64,000 nucleotides of DNA from Adiantum capillus-veneris (Eukaryota > Streptophyta > Polypodiopsida > Polypodiales > Pteridaceae), in contig CM043952.1 in NCBI GenBank assembly GCA_014529385.2, positions 69,011,370 through 69,075,369 of the forward strand, written 5' to 3'. Shown one piece after another: positions 21,068-32,334 of the stretch (positions are counted from its first letter, which is position 1; each line of letters begins with the position of its first letter). The position numbers and the translations under genes are program-made. The notes beneath the pieces are model-generated. The model was not told the origin of the DNA and made no database searches. It was given only the letters and a program-made list of their open reading frames with translations.

Positions 21068-23406
21068 TGGAGAGGGGGAATGCCCGGGGCAGTCACTTTT
21101 TAGAATGTGTATGATATCACGTGAGTTAACCGGAGAGGATTATTAAAAGACCAAAATGTATAAAAATGTATACATACAGAGGGGGGTGGGGTTTTTTTAA
21201 ATAGGCTCACAGTGTAAGTATAGTATGTATATTGGGGTATTATTAATTACCTCTTGAATGCACGTGATATAGGGGTCTTTTGATAAGTGACTGCCCCGGG
21301 GGGGAATGGGGGAGCATGCCCGACACAAACACAAGGGCCTTTCTATAGCTCAGGGTATCCACAACACCCCTATCCTCACAGAAAACACCTTCAAAGAAAC
21401 ACTTAATACTAGCAGACCACCGCCTGCTCAATTTTCACTACTCATACACTCCACAAATCCACCACACCACGCACACCTACTGCCACAGCCTGTCTCCAAC
21501 CTTACACACACTCACATCCTCTCAATCTCACTCTCTCACACAAAAAACCGTCGATCCGGGGGGGGGGACGGGGGGGGCACACACATCCACACAGCCCGCA
21601 CCGAGGGGAAACATGAAAGCATGAGAAAGAGAAGGGGGGAAGGGGAAACGACAGCAAGAGGGGAAACTGTGGCTTGATTGCACTTCAAAAAGCATATTCA
21701 CTCCCTTCCACTGCCATCACTATGGCCATTTTTAAGAAAACATTACAAAGGGGCTAGCTTGTCAGAGAACTCCACCTTGCAGGCTGCAAACGGCACCAAA
21801 AAAGCTAGGAAAAAAGCCCCTATTTTGATCCAATTTTGACTTTTATAGGGGGGCCTTTAATTTTGTAATTTATAGTGATGTCACTATCCGACTCCTCCAC
21901 TTCTTCCTCTATTTCTCTCTCCCTCTCCTTCTCTTTGGTCCACCTTTAACCTCGTCTGGCCTTGGCTTGTCCGGCCCTTGCTTTTTGCTTTGTACATTTT
22001 GGCAGCCTTCGGGCTTCTTCTCTCTCCCTCTGCTCAGTACCCGCGCCGTGGGACCCTCCCTTTTGCACTTGCCCTTGCCTTGGACCCACCGGCTGCTCCT
22101 GCCTTTCCTTGATTCTTGTGGGACTACCCTCTCAACCACGCACCGGGGAGGGGGGTTGCAATAGCGACATCGCTATTTCCCTCTCCCCCTCAACTCTAAA
22201 AGGTCGGCTCTTCAATGGCCGAAGGGATGTGCCCCTGTTGGGTGCTGCAACGTCATCAACTAGGGATGCCCCCTTCCTGAGCGTGCCACCGGTGCATGGC
22301 GCCTCCGCCAGCCACCTCACTCTAAACCACCGCATGCGCCGTCGTGCAGAGCCGCAAGCGGCCACGGCGCCGATCTCCATAGCCATGAGCTCACGGGAGC
22401 TCTCTCACCCCCTTTGTGTTCTACTGAGGGATCACGGCCCAGGTAACATAGTCCGCCTCCTTTGCTCTTAACATCGCATGTGGGGCGACCCCTGTTCCAT
22501 GTGGCAGCAGCTGGGGTGCCTTCGCTTAGGATAGCCTCCAAGGTTTTAAAAAACCCCCACTTTAACTTTAAAAAATCTTTTTTGGCCTTCCTTTTCCTGG
22601 TCTCCATATTTTTCTCGAGGGTCAGAAGCTCGATCCACCAAGCCGTGCCAAATCTTCGCCGTGCCGGTCCCGAACCATAAAAATCTTGCCGCCTTCGGAT
22701 CCTTTTGAGTGCGCTATCCGAGGCCGCAAAAAAGGCAGAAAATACATGTCAATCTCTTCACTAACACTAGCTCCCAATTTAGTCCTGCTATATCTTGCTG
22801 ACCCAGAACCCGATTAACGTGCCGTCAATTTGTGCTATCTCTACATGATGCACACTACCACCAAGAACCTTGGTGAGGCCAAAAAAATGCCAGATGGCAC
22901 ATCCCCCAATGCGGTCAAGTGGGCTTAGACCCGACCCCCGAAAAAATTCAAGTGACCTTAACTTGCTAACCAAGGCTCCGATTTGTAATCCGAGAAGACT
23001 GGCATGCTCCACAACTCGAGCTCTACAGATCCATCCACTGACACCTGCCTGGGCCACCTGTCCCCAACTACCCTATCCGTCGGGGATCTGCTACACACTC
23101 TAGCTTTAAACTTCAGTATCTTGCACATCGGGGCTCCGTTTGCCGAGCCTTATGGACTAGCTTCTAGAGCACACTAAACACTACATTCTAGAGCCTTGAC
23201 TTGGCATTTTGGACACCTTCATATTTCATCCCATATGGACCATCCCGCCGCACTTTTGACCTAAAAAACCGCTTCAGACATACTTTTTCGCTATCCTCTG
23301 GCGGCCCAGGTCCTTGGCACCTGCTCTAGCCTTCTGTACTGCACTTGCCTATTGCCTGTGTCTGGCATAGACCATTTCCTAGCTTAGAACAACTTTGGAT
23401 GAACCA
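21068..23406 (-). repeat. 5' LTR of Tat-like element A (contains a MITE)
   Basis: This is the partner of 63-2363, same orientation, alignable almost end to end. On the minus strand it starts TGGT and ends CCA at 21068. It carries an extra 218-bp inverted-repeat element (21083-21300) close to its inner end that the other LTR lacks. No promoter motif was pinned down. Confidence 0.8.
21083..21300. mobile_element. MITE copy 1 (8-bp target duplication)
   Basis: The ends are inverted repeats: cccggggcagtcact at the left and its complement at the right. Similarity continues inward through a shared atatcacgtg block. The flanks are an identical 8-bp GGGGAATG (21075-21082 and 21301-21308). The other LTR of the same element lacks the insert. 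The size is 218 bp with no coding capacity. Related copies lie at 27150-27396 and 28448-28700. Confidence 0.75.
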
Positions 23407-23410
23407 ACGT

Positions 23411-24113
23411 GTCCCCCTTGCCCCTTTTGTGAGAGCTTGAGGTAATTCAAATAATTTATTTAGACTCTCATTGGACCTTTTAGTCTTGTGGCCAATAGGT
23501 ATCAAGCAAGCCTTTGGGCTGCGACCCCTTGATAGACTGCCCAATAGTCTTCTACTGAGCTTAATTTCTATTGGTTCTTTTATCAAGAATTTTTAAATTG
23601 ATAAGACTAATTTTACTCTAGCCTAATTCTCATCGGTCCACCTTTATGGCCATCCAAGCTATAAAGGGCAGATTGGGGGCATCTAGGCTAGGATCCTGCC
23701 ATGTGTCCATTATTCCCTTTGTGTAAAGGGAGAGCTTGGGAGTGTGTGTGTGTGTGTTTTTTTCTCTCTCTTCCCCTACCTTTAGGGCTCGCCCCCTCCT
23801 TCCCAAGGATGTGGGAAGACTTTTTAGTCTTCCCATAACCGTCCAATTTTCCCCCTTTTGGCCATTGGACTTTTTAATTAATTTTTGGAACCTTAGCCTA
23901 TGGAAGTCTTAATGGAGTTGAACCGTAGGTCTGTTAATCTCAATTGATACACATTGCTCTTTTGCAGACTATCCCCCTTTGGATCCCTGTTGACACTGGT
24001 CTGGCAGTCTTACCAATATTCCAGCTTTTACTCCCCTGGTACCTCCCCATATTAAATGATCAATTTAACCTGAGAAAATCATTTGGGAGAATTAGATATT
24101 AGTTTTTATGACA
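23411..24113 (-). repeat. Truncated LTR of family D, minus orientation
   Basis: Its reverse complement matches the first about 700 bp of the repeats at 55259, 57307 and 59077. Shared blocks are TGTCATAA at the start (24113), ctcccaaatgattttctc, and the aattaagctc..agaagactattgg and cattccctttgtgtaaaggg blocks. It is cut at 23406 by element A, and the leftmost 58 bases of the window look like its continuation on the other side. A short GT run lies near 23743-23757. Confidence 0.7.
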
Positions 24114-26396
24114 ACACGGCTAATTCAGAATCAAATGAGGAGCCCTTGGACCTATTTAGTATCAAACCACAGGTAGTAGGAATGACTGAGGGTCAAAAGC
24201 AAGTGAGGAGGATTGTCCCAATTTAGAATCAGATATGGGAAGAACCCAAGGAGAATGGTTTTCATACTAGGTGACTGGCAGACTATTAAAGATTGAATCT
24301 TTTGGAGAGTGTTGCCATCACTCATACAAGGATGAAGCAATAATGCATGTGTACTACATGAAATACGATGGATAGAAGATTGAGGTGCCATACAAGTGGT
24401 GCATTCATGTTAAGAATTAGGATAACTATGAGACGTGCTCATGACCCTTTCCTCATTCCTCCACATCTCATGCGCCTTGCACCCTATCCTGAAGATCTCT
24501 TTGCACCTTGTCCTAAAGAGCTCTCTGCACCATCACGTGCATTACCTCCATCTTCATATTTTGCTATGCATGTCTCACCTTCCTTAGTGTCGACTACTCA
24601 ACACAACACCTTGACATACTCTTGGTTCAAGTCGCTATCATCATCCAGTGAATTTTCCTTCTCAACGTAGAGTATCATGTAGAGCTCATACATGGTGAAG
24701 AACGGACAACTAATGTCGCAATCTATATAGGCTACCATGGACGATAAAGTAGCAAAAAGCAAAGAGCTCCTTCAACCAATGGAGCAACAATGTTTTGTAC
24801 CTCATCAAAATTTGGGAAAGTATGTTTTTCATATCAATAAAAGGTGGTCATTGTTGAAGCTTTCATATATGGAAGTGTTGGTAGAAGCCACCACATTTCC
24901 TTTGACAGCAGTATCATTTAGCAGGTCATCGACACTTTCAACGCTAATACGGAGGCAGCCAAAATCAATGGCACGTTGCTTCAAATGACAGGGTTGGCTT
25001 TGTCCCATGTAATGCATTTACAATTTTCTTTGAAGTTGCAGCCATGTTTAGCCAATGAGGTAAGTGTGTTCTTGATAGAAAATCCTCAGGCCAAGAAGAA
25101 ACAAAAGGATGGGGGATAGGGCATTCTAGTTTTGGCATTGGAATTCAAACCACTATATAAGTTTGTGGTCAAGGAAATTAATCTAAAGAATAACCCTAGC
25201 TATGTCTCAAAAAAGATTTTTAGTATGTTGCTGGCTAGAACAAAAAACCCTCAAGCAGTGATTAATCTCAATTCAATCCTATTTAGAAGGGGTTATGGTT
25301 CAAACTTCCAAGGTAAAATTTATTTAAAGCCTAGTATGCATGGCAGTTTTTGTATTGGGCCACCTGCACTCCCTCACATGTTACTGCAACTACAGCTTTG
25401 GGAAGAGTCAGAGGTGAATAAATCACAAACAACCAGAGCACTGAACGGAGAAACAAAGAAAGGCAGACAATTGAATTGATTATGGTGACATCTGAAGCAA
25501 AATAGATTGTGGAATGGTCAAAAGCGAGAAACTCAGAACCAAAACCCACAAGAAAAAAAACACGTTTAATCTCCTAGAAAGTATTAAGGCCAATCAAAAG
25601 ATAGTATTAATAGCCACCACTTTGAAGGTGTCAGCAGTAGAAGTTGGTTAGATCTAGGGGTCATCGATAGACAAGGCCGTTGAACTACCAGGTTCACTCC
25701 CAAAAATCACGGTTGAACAAGGAAAGGAATAGGGTCAAGCATGTACTTCTGACAAGGTCTTGGTGGTGACTTCTTCCATTTATCATACAACACTAGACAG
25801 GCTATAGATGCTATAGAAAAGGCCTATGATTGGAAATATAATCATCAATACCTCTAGGAAGTTACTTGTTCCACACTAGATTGTGGTGCTTATGTATGAA
25901 ACTGACCAGATGGATAGAGCAACCATTATAGATGGTTGTATTTCCACCATCCAAACATGTTGGAATATGATATTAAATGCGATCGTCCAAATGATGGAAG
26001 CACAAGGCTCCATTGAGCATGCGAGCGTAAGTCATCTTGAAGTAGAATTGCAACAAGCCAAGAGCCAAGTTGATGCATATAAACAAGAAATCATGTGTCT
26101 AAAAGATCTTGTGCTTAAAGTGCAAACTGATGATGAGAAATAATGAAAATACAACAAAATAAGTTGAATGCATAGAACTCAAACCTGGAGGAAGAGAAGA
26201 TAGAACTTGTCAACACTAACAATGTTCAAAGAATTGTGCTCAATCAAAAAGTAGCGGAGATGAGTAGTTTGAAATCCGTCCACCACAGTAATCTGAAATA
26301 GTCTGTTTTAGATAAATTCTTTTATCAGTCATTGGTGGAAATTTTAGATCAAGACAAAAATTTGAAACTGAATCTTGAAGACCTCCAAAATATGCC
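24114..26396 (+). other. Unrecognised decayed region with coding-like segments
   Basis: I recognise no family here. Plus-strand open stretches occur at 25132-25479 and 25883-26143. The second (86 codons, VELQQAKSQVDAYKQEIMCL) has the heptad look of a coiled coil. Frames before and between are broken. Codon-like composition continues in the same direction to about 28880, so this may be one long dead gene or retroelement interrupted by MITEs. No LTR, RT or transposase motif was found. Confidence 0.35.
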
Positions 26397-26837
26397 TTAG
26401 GGAAGATTTGGACTCACAAAGGGGCCTTATAAGGAGTTTGACTTCCTCTCTTATGTCCAAAACGGGCATGCGGTAATTTTTTTTGCAAATCAACTCTAAA
26501 TTTGGCGGAGATTTGACAATTAGAATCTACTCTTCAAGCTCTTTCTATTGATATATAGCACGCCACAAGATTCCTCATATTTTGAAAGAGTCTATTTTTT
26601 ATTCTAGATGGAGTTGTCACATCACAAGAGAATAAAAAATAGAATCTTTCAAAATATAAAGAATCTCATGGCGTGCTATATGTCAATAGAAAGAGCTTGA
26701 AGTGTAGATTCTAACTGTCAAATCTCCGCCATGTTTAGAGCTGATTTGCAAAAATTTTACCGCATGCCCGTTTTGGACATGAGAGAGGAAGTCAAACTCC
26801 TTATAAGGCCCTGCTTGTGAGTCCAAATGTTCCCTAA
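26397..26837. mobile_element. 441-bp foldback hairpin element
   Basis: The left arm starts ttagggaagatttggactc and the right arm ends in its near-complement, gagtccaaatgttccctaa. Complementarity continues through tttgacttcctctc, acgggcatgcgg, agctctttctattga and attttttattct to a loop of about 20-30 bases around 26595-26620. Arms are about 205 bp with a few mismatches. A TA lies at each edge, compatible with a TA target duplication but not proof. There is no coding capacity. Confidence 0.8.
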
Positions 26838-27149
26838 TGGTAGGCTCTATCACATCCAATTTGGAGGAGAAATCAAAAGAGTTTTCTACTACATTGGTCA
26901 ACCAGGTGTTAATGGAGCACCTTAGGCACCAAGAGGATGATGAGGATGAGGAACTAGGGCAAGGAGGATGCACATGAGACAATTGATGATAGAGATAATG
27001 ATGATAATGATACATCCCTTCCAACACTTAGATTGGCCACGAGCGAACAACAGACAGACAATATGGAAGGGAATAAGGGACCAGGTAGCTAATCTACTAG
27101 ATAGACCCAATAACAGACAGACCAGACTTAATCTAGTCAAACACAGTAT
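26838..27149. other. Unrecognised spacer between hairpin and MITE copy 3
   Basis: About 310 bp with no recognisable gene. It holds a GATGATGAGGATGAGG-type simple stretch near 26935-26955 and a GATAATGATGATAATGAT run near 26990-27010. Confidence 0.4.
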
Positions 27150-27396
27150 CTCAAGGGGGGTCACTATAATAAAACAAAATGCCTATCACGTGGATTCAAC
27201 AATAAAGATTATTTTATTATATATCTTCTCACACATTTACATACAGAAGGGTGTTTAAAAAATGATCTTGAAAACAAATTTACAAATTGAATAGGAAAAG
27301 GATTCCTTTTATTGGTGAAAATTTAGATGTAAGGGGTTTTATAAATAGTCCTTGAACTCATGTGATATATAGGTTTTACATGTAGTGAGCCTCCTG
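27150..27396. mobile_element. MITE copy 3
   Basis: The inverted ends are ctcaaggggggtcact and the complement of agtgagcctcctgag. Internal subterminal blocks are atcacgtggattcaa at the left and ttgaactcatgtgatat at the right. Flanking 8-mers are CACAGTAT (27142-27149) and CACAGTAG (27397-27404), a 7-of-8 match. It is 247 bp, the same family as 21083-21300. Confidence 0.7.
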
Positions 27397-28447
27397 AGCA
27401 CAGTAGAAAACATAGCAAGGGTCAAATGGGAAACAACAAGCTCAGACCAATAAGAGGCTAAGTACGGGTAAAGCAATAATATCGGATTTAGATTAAAACA
27501 GAGATCCTGATTACTCTATCGAATGTTTTAGTTTTAATAAAGAGATTACAAAAGGAAAAGGCACTCAACATCCAAGAGTATTTGAATGACGATGATGCAT
27601 ATTCAAATTTAAAAAGATCCAGATGTTGTATGTGGGGGCTAGACAAATGATCGATTAGTGGAAGACAATCAGCTATCATGAGCAGGCCACTGTGTCAACT
27701 ACCTCTTCATCCCATCAGAGTTGAATTGTTAGAACAAGTATTGGAATATATCCTTACTCATGGTGATGTGATGGTAAACCCTCAAGCACAATAGGTGACC
27801 ACTACAAATGTTTGGAGCTTAGGGCTACAACTAGAAATACTGTTATGGAATCGGCCCTCATATTGGTGTATGAAGGATATATAATTAGAGAGAGTTTGAG
27901 GGAGCTCGATACAACCTTAAAGAGTCTCTTTCATTTGGTTAGAATTTTTTGAAAACTGTTGATGCAAGAGAATCACGTGGTTTTGAATGTCATTGAGTTT
28001 GTTCTTGACTCTTCGGTTATCATGGATGCCTTACCCATGAAGGATGTTGAGTTGCCGAGATTCTATCATGCTTTGTATCCAAAGTATAATGAATCGGTCG
28101 ATCAACAAAGGTATCTCATAATAGTTGATCAATTAAGGGAATGGTATCAACAAAGCAAGGCCACATGGATATCTTGGAAGATTTTGTTAAATGACATTGA
28201 ACAAAAAACCACAGTGTCAGCGTTGAAAGAGGATCTATACAATGTCAAAAGAATGATGAAATAGTGGAGGAACCAAATTTGTACACTGATCAAGTTCACC
28301 AATGAGATCCTCCAACTGTCAATAGAAGATACAAAATCCCAAATTAAAGAAGGATCTGGAGAACAAAGCCACATCAGAACCATACTTCACAAAAATGGTT
28401 CTGTTCAAAGCTCGAATCAAGGCTAATTCTAGAGGGTGGGATTCACA
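27397..28447 (+). other. Unrecognised decayed region with a 101-codon ORF
   Basis: ORF 27959-28264 encodes a charged, helix-prone 101-aa stretch (RYLIIVDQLREWYQQSKATW, then KEDLYNVKRMMK). I do not recognise it. Coding-like sequence continues in broken frames on both sides and resumes after MITE copy 2, which suggests a single older coding unit. No promoter or splice evidence is seen. Confidence 0.3.
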
Positions 28448-28700
28448 CTCCACCTCAGGGGGTGCACTATGTAATCATGTTAATGTATAACGTGAGCTCG
28501 GTAGGAGGGGTTTTAAAATGCAAAGATTTTAGGCAATTTAACAAAGATACATTAAAATAAGGGGGTTTATATTCAATTTTGGAAAAAATCCTAAAATAAG
28601 GGGTCATTTTATTCATTCAGAAATGTTAAAAGAGGGGTTTTTTTAAGTGACCCCGTGAACGCACGTTATATAGGGGGTACTGAATGGTGAACCCCCCGAG
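28448..28700. mobile_element. MITE copy 2
   Basis: The right end complement reads ctcggggggttcacc; the left end reads ctccacctcagggggtgcac, with a local 6-bp slip. Subterminal blocks gtataacgtgagctcgg and its partner ccgtgaacgcacgttatat are shared with the other copies. A perfect 8-bp GATTCACA flanks it (28440-28447 and 28701-28708). It is 253 bp. Confidence 0.72.
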
Positions 28701-29050
28701 GATTCACACAACATCAGTCTGTCATAAATTAGCCAGAGCTAGACTCACCAGGGGAAGGTGCACTTTGTATGATGCTAAAACAAAGACTTGGAATAATCTG
28801 ACACCATACAAAGTCAAGATGATGATTGATCGTGGGGAGCAGTTGGAGAGAAACCATCTATCATCTCATTCAGAAGGATAATGTTGGAACAATTGCTTAA
28901 AGAACAAGTCAACTTCTGGAAATCGAGGCTCCACCTTAGACCATTCATAAACCAATGAGAAGCCAACATAGACTTCAAACCATCATTCCAAGACTATAAA
29001 TCCAATGCATTACTATTAAATTACCTTCTTAAGAGGTAACCTCAATAAAA
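28701..29050 (+). other. Unrecognised spacer, coding-like
   Basis: An open stretch to 28881 (KLARARLTRGRCTLYD, then KVKMMIDRGEQLER) appears to continue the frame interrupted by MITE copy 2. The remainder to 29050 has no feature I can name. Confidence 0.3.
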
Positions 29051-29089
29051 TCCACACCACAATCTATAAGGTTCTAGAAAGACCTAGAA

Positions 29090-29365
29090 GCATAAAGAAG
29101 AATGTAGAAGGTCCTAAAAATTTCTAGAATCTTGAGGAAGAACCTAGAAGGTTCTTAACCTCCTTAAGCTTGAGGGAGGAACCTAGAAGAGTGTTAGCCT
29201 CCTTAAGCTTGAGGAAGAACCTATAAAGTTCTTAACCTCCTTCATTTTGAGGAAGAACCTAGAAGATTCTTAGCCTCCTTAAACTTGAGAAGAAAGAACC
29301 TAAAAGATTCGTAGTCTCCTTAAGGTTGAGGAAGAATGTAGAAGGTTCTTAACCTCCTTAAGCTT
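29090..29365 (+). promoter_or_regulatory. Left LTR array of HSE-like modules upstream of TATA
   Basis: About seven imperfect repeats of the form gaacctagaaggttcttaa / cctccttaagcttgagg. Each unit contains GAAggTTC, two inverted nGAAn modules of a heat shock element. The array leads straight to TATAAATAG at 29369-29377. Confidence 0.5.
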
Positions 29366-29368
29366 TAG

Positions 29369-29377
29369 TATAAATAG
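29369..29377 (+). promoter_or_regulatory. TATA box of left LTR
   Basis: TATAAATAG sits directly after the repeat array. The right LTR has the same motif at 38184-38192 in the same context. Confidence 0.6.
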
Positions 29378-29454
29378 AGGTATTGGGCTACAAGTCCCTC
29401 ATTTTTGCCAACACCAATTGTGAGGATTGAGGTAAGCCCTCTTCTAGTTCTTGT

Positions 29455-30000
29455 GTGATGGCCATGGTTGAGTTTACCTACATCAATATTCGTGCTTCTA
29501 CTCAGCATACCCCATTCTTTGCCAATTATGGTGATCACCCAAGGCTGGATATCCACATGAATCATCGAGTGAAGAATTCGGCTACAACATATTTAGTCAC
29601 ACATCCACAATTCATTGATAAAGAATTTACGATGAATATCAAAAGTGTTCAATAAAGGTATAAAGCCAGCCTGAACAAAAATCAAATAGAACATCCACCA
29701 TACAAGATTGGAAATCGAGTGTGGCATATTCACCATGACCTACATTCATCTTGCCCTTCCTAAAAGATGTACTACCACGACTATGCAGATTCATCCACAA
29801 TAAGTGTAAAGGCATTTTCATTGGTTTAAAGTTCATGAGTACCATCAACAACATCCATCAATCCTTGCCCCCATACCAAGAAGCAAAACCACTCCTATTG
29901 GAACTCATCGCTAGAGAAGGGGATAATGTCACGAGCGGCTTGATAGCTAAAATACATGAGTTTCCTACAAGAAAGCACCAGAATATTTTAGAAGGGTCTA
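29455..30000 (+). pseudogene. Gypsy integrase C-terminal fragment
   Basis: The frame from 29455 reads VEFTYINIRASTQHTPFFAN followed by YGDHPRLDIH, the classic gypsy integrase block (EFAYN..H.STG.SPF..NYG..PR). It continues with QxRYKASLNKNQ and YKIGNRVW, the region just after the catalytic core. Stops then accumulate. The fragment starts abruptly next to LTR sequence, so gag, protease, RT and most of integrase are deleted. Confidence 0.75.
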
Positions 30001-30193
30001 GAATATTTTAGGAGAATGGTGTGCAAGATTCTAGAAGATTGAAATTTTTTTTGAAAGGTTCTAAAATATAGCTTACATCATTTCTTATGTCATCACCTAC
30101 ATCATCACATATGCCACCGCCTGTATCATCGCTTATGCCATCACCTACATCATCGCATGTATCATCATCGTCACTCAAAAGTTGTAGAAGAAT

Positions 30194-30330
30194 CACTACA
30201 AGAGGCTATTCATATTAGCGACACTCACACAGCGACGCTAAAAAAAAAAAATCCCGACGTCGCTATGAGCGTCGCAAATTTACAAAGAAATTTGCGACGC
30301 TCATAGTGACGCCGGCTGGGATAAAAAAAT
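30194..30330. repeat. Left TIR and subterminal repeats of CACTA
   Basis: The terminal CACTACAAGAGG is followed by several gcgacgct-type motifs. A hairpin forms from gacgctatgagcgtcgcaaa and its complement tttgcgacgctcatag (about 30260-30306). Such repeats are the usual binding sites for the element's accessory transposase. Confidence 0.85.
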
Positions 30331-30443
30331 AACTGAGCGCGCCCAAAAACTCAGATCTCAGATCTGAGTTTTTCGGCGCCCTCAAGCAAGGAGCAGGTAA
30401 CTCTCTCCCTCTCTCTCTCTCGCTCTCTCTCTCTTTTTCTTCT

Positions 30444-30513
<70 letters not shown>

Positions 30514-30575
30514 AGAGGAAGGAGAGCCAGGTATGCTCCTTCCCTCTCCTCATTCTCATGTTCCCTTCCCCTCTT

Positions 30576-30608
<33 letters not shown>

Positions 30609-32222
30609 TACACACACACATAGTGTTTTTGAGAGAGAGAGAGAGAGTACAAACATAAAAAAAAACGCACACACACATACATAAACAAAGAATGCACACA
30701 CACATTGAGAGAGGAAAAGAGAGAGATAGCATGCATAAACAAAAAACGCACGCATTGAGAGAGGAAAAGAGAGAGAGAACATGCATAAACAAAAAACGCA
30801 CACATTGAGAGAGGAAAAAAGAGAGAAAACATGCATACAATCCAAAAAAACGCACACACATTGAGAGAGAAAGAGAGAGAAACTAATTTAATGTCGTAGG
30901 AAACTAATTAAAATTAAAAGACCTAAAGATCTAGCCGACGAGGAGTTGAACTCAAGACCTATTATTCAAGAGGGAAATGGCATAATCAATCTATCATACT
31001 TGGCATGGGTGATAGAAAGGTTATACCATTTATCTCTTTTTATTGGCACACACATCCACACACGCGCACACACACAAGAAGAAGAGAGTTATAACGTCGT
31101 AGGAAACTATCTTAAAAGACGTTAAAGATTAGGTTAGATGTAGACTTACGTTAAATTAGATTTAGGTTTATTTAAGTTAAATTAGATTAGATTTATGTTT
31201 ATTTTTAACTAGATTTACGTTTATTTACGCTAGATTTAGATTTACGCTATATTTGATTAGATTTAGGTCTCCATAGACTGCGATGCCTGCATGAAGCGGG
31301 TGAAGAAAGCCCTCAATGGAATATAGGGTATTGCTGCTTTCACTCATGGTGGGCTCCATCGATCCAAAAGTACTGGTGAAATGTCTTCAGAAGATAGGGA
31401 AGAAGGTGGATCTTCAGGGCGGCAAGAGTCACTACATCCCCGACACAATGACCATCTAGACAACCTCTAGTCATTCAACAACAACTTCAAAGTTAGTAAC
31501 AAGAGCAAGAACGGTCTAAAGGGCCAATTGCTGTCGTCAGATGTGGATGGAGATGAGGCAGTGTCATCGCCGGAAGTTAACTCTCACATCTTTAGTGATG
31601 AGAATGCCAACTCTTGCCGAGTTATGTGAAAAATTATGTGTTAAATTAGTTTTAAGGTTCTTATAATCCCTGTTAGTTTAGTTCTTTGTTTTTAATATAA
31701 CATAATTTACGTTAGATTTAGATTTATGTTATATTAGATTAGACTTGAGTTTATTTAGGTTTACCCACACACACACACACACACACACAAGAAGAAGAGA
31801 GTTTTAACGTCGTAGGAAACTATCCCAAAAGACGGTAAAGATTAGGTTAGATGTAGACTTACGTTAAATTAGATTTAGGTTTATTTTTAGTTAGATTTAC
31901 GTTTATTTAGATTTACGCTTATTTACGTTAGATCGAGTCCACGCAAGAATTACTTACGGTTTAGGGTTTAGAGTTAGATGAACAGTGAAAAGATCTACTG
32001 TGAAAAGATGTTAAGATGCTGTGAAGTGCTACAGCTAGAGAAGAGGCAAAGGGGTTTTGTCCACTACATGCAGTATCATGTAGACGTGGGTGTGTAGATT
32101 TCTTGTACCCACAAATATAGGTATTGACCAATAAAGACGAGATTATAACCCGGTGGTTCTGATCTCCGTGCACCTCTAGACCGAGGTGTGCGGGGATTGG
32201 ACATGACTAGAGAATGTGAGGT

Positions 32223-32272
<50 letters not shown>

Positions 32273-32334
32273 GACGAAGAATGCCAATAGAATATTAAAT
32301 TTTTTGTCCAGGTTATAAGATTTTTATCCTCATT
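30331..32334. other. CACTA 5' region with microsatellites
   Basis: No coding exon is recognised. 30399-30440 is TC-rich, 30446-30509 is an uninterrupted CA tract, and 30570-30890 alternates CA, GA and acgcacaca motifs with an about 58-bp repeat (catgcataaacaaaaaacgcac). Two stretches near 31083-31260 and 31795-31930 repeat each other (aggaaactat..ttaggttagatgtagactt). A GA tract sits at 32227-32269 just before the transposase gene. The promoter should lie here but was not pinned down. Confidence 0.6.

Larger units (their letters stand above)
63..23406 (-). mobile_element. Tat-like Ty3/gypsy LTR retrotransposon A, split by element 1
   Basis: Two about 2.3-kb direct repeats (63-2363 and 21068-23406) flank minus-strand gag, protease, RT, RNase H, a second RNase H and integrase, in that order. 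The gag-PR-RT-RNH-INT order and the extra archaeal-type RNase H (about 4095-4358) are hallmarks of the plant Tat lineage. A 4-bp direct repeat ACGT lies just outside (59-62 and 23407-23410), a possible target duplication. The internal region is interrupted by the Athila-like element at 7010-20248. Removing that insertion rejoins the gag zinc knuckle in frame. Many stops, frameshifts and a local duplication show the copy is dead. Lineage is inferred from domain layout, not from a phylogeny. Confidence 0.85.

Noticed and set aside
29090-29360. CRISPR-like array (regular 38-40-bp units)
   Set aside because: Units are degenerate tandem repeats without unique spacers, in a plant LTR with a TATA box.
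30100-30180. tcatcacctacatcatcgc repeats just before the CACTA end as part of the transposon
   Set aside because: They lie outside the AAT duplication, so they belong to the host LTR.
30351-30861. Cys/Val-rich minus-strand ORFs over the CACTA 5' region
   Set aside because: CA/TC/GA simple repeats in the transposon's noncoding part explain them.
30930-31020. Possible second tRNA-like or SINE B box (agttcaactcc on minus)
   Set aside because: No convincing A box at the right spacing and no repeat boundaries could be seen.
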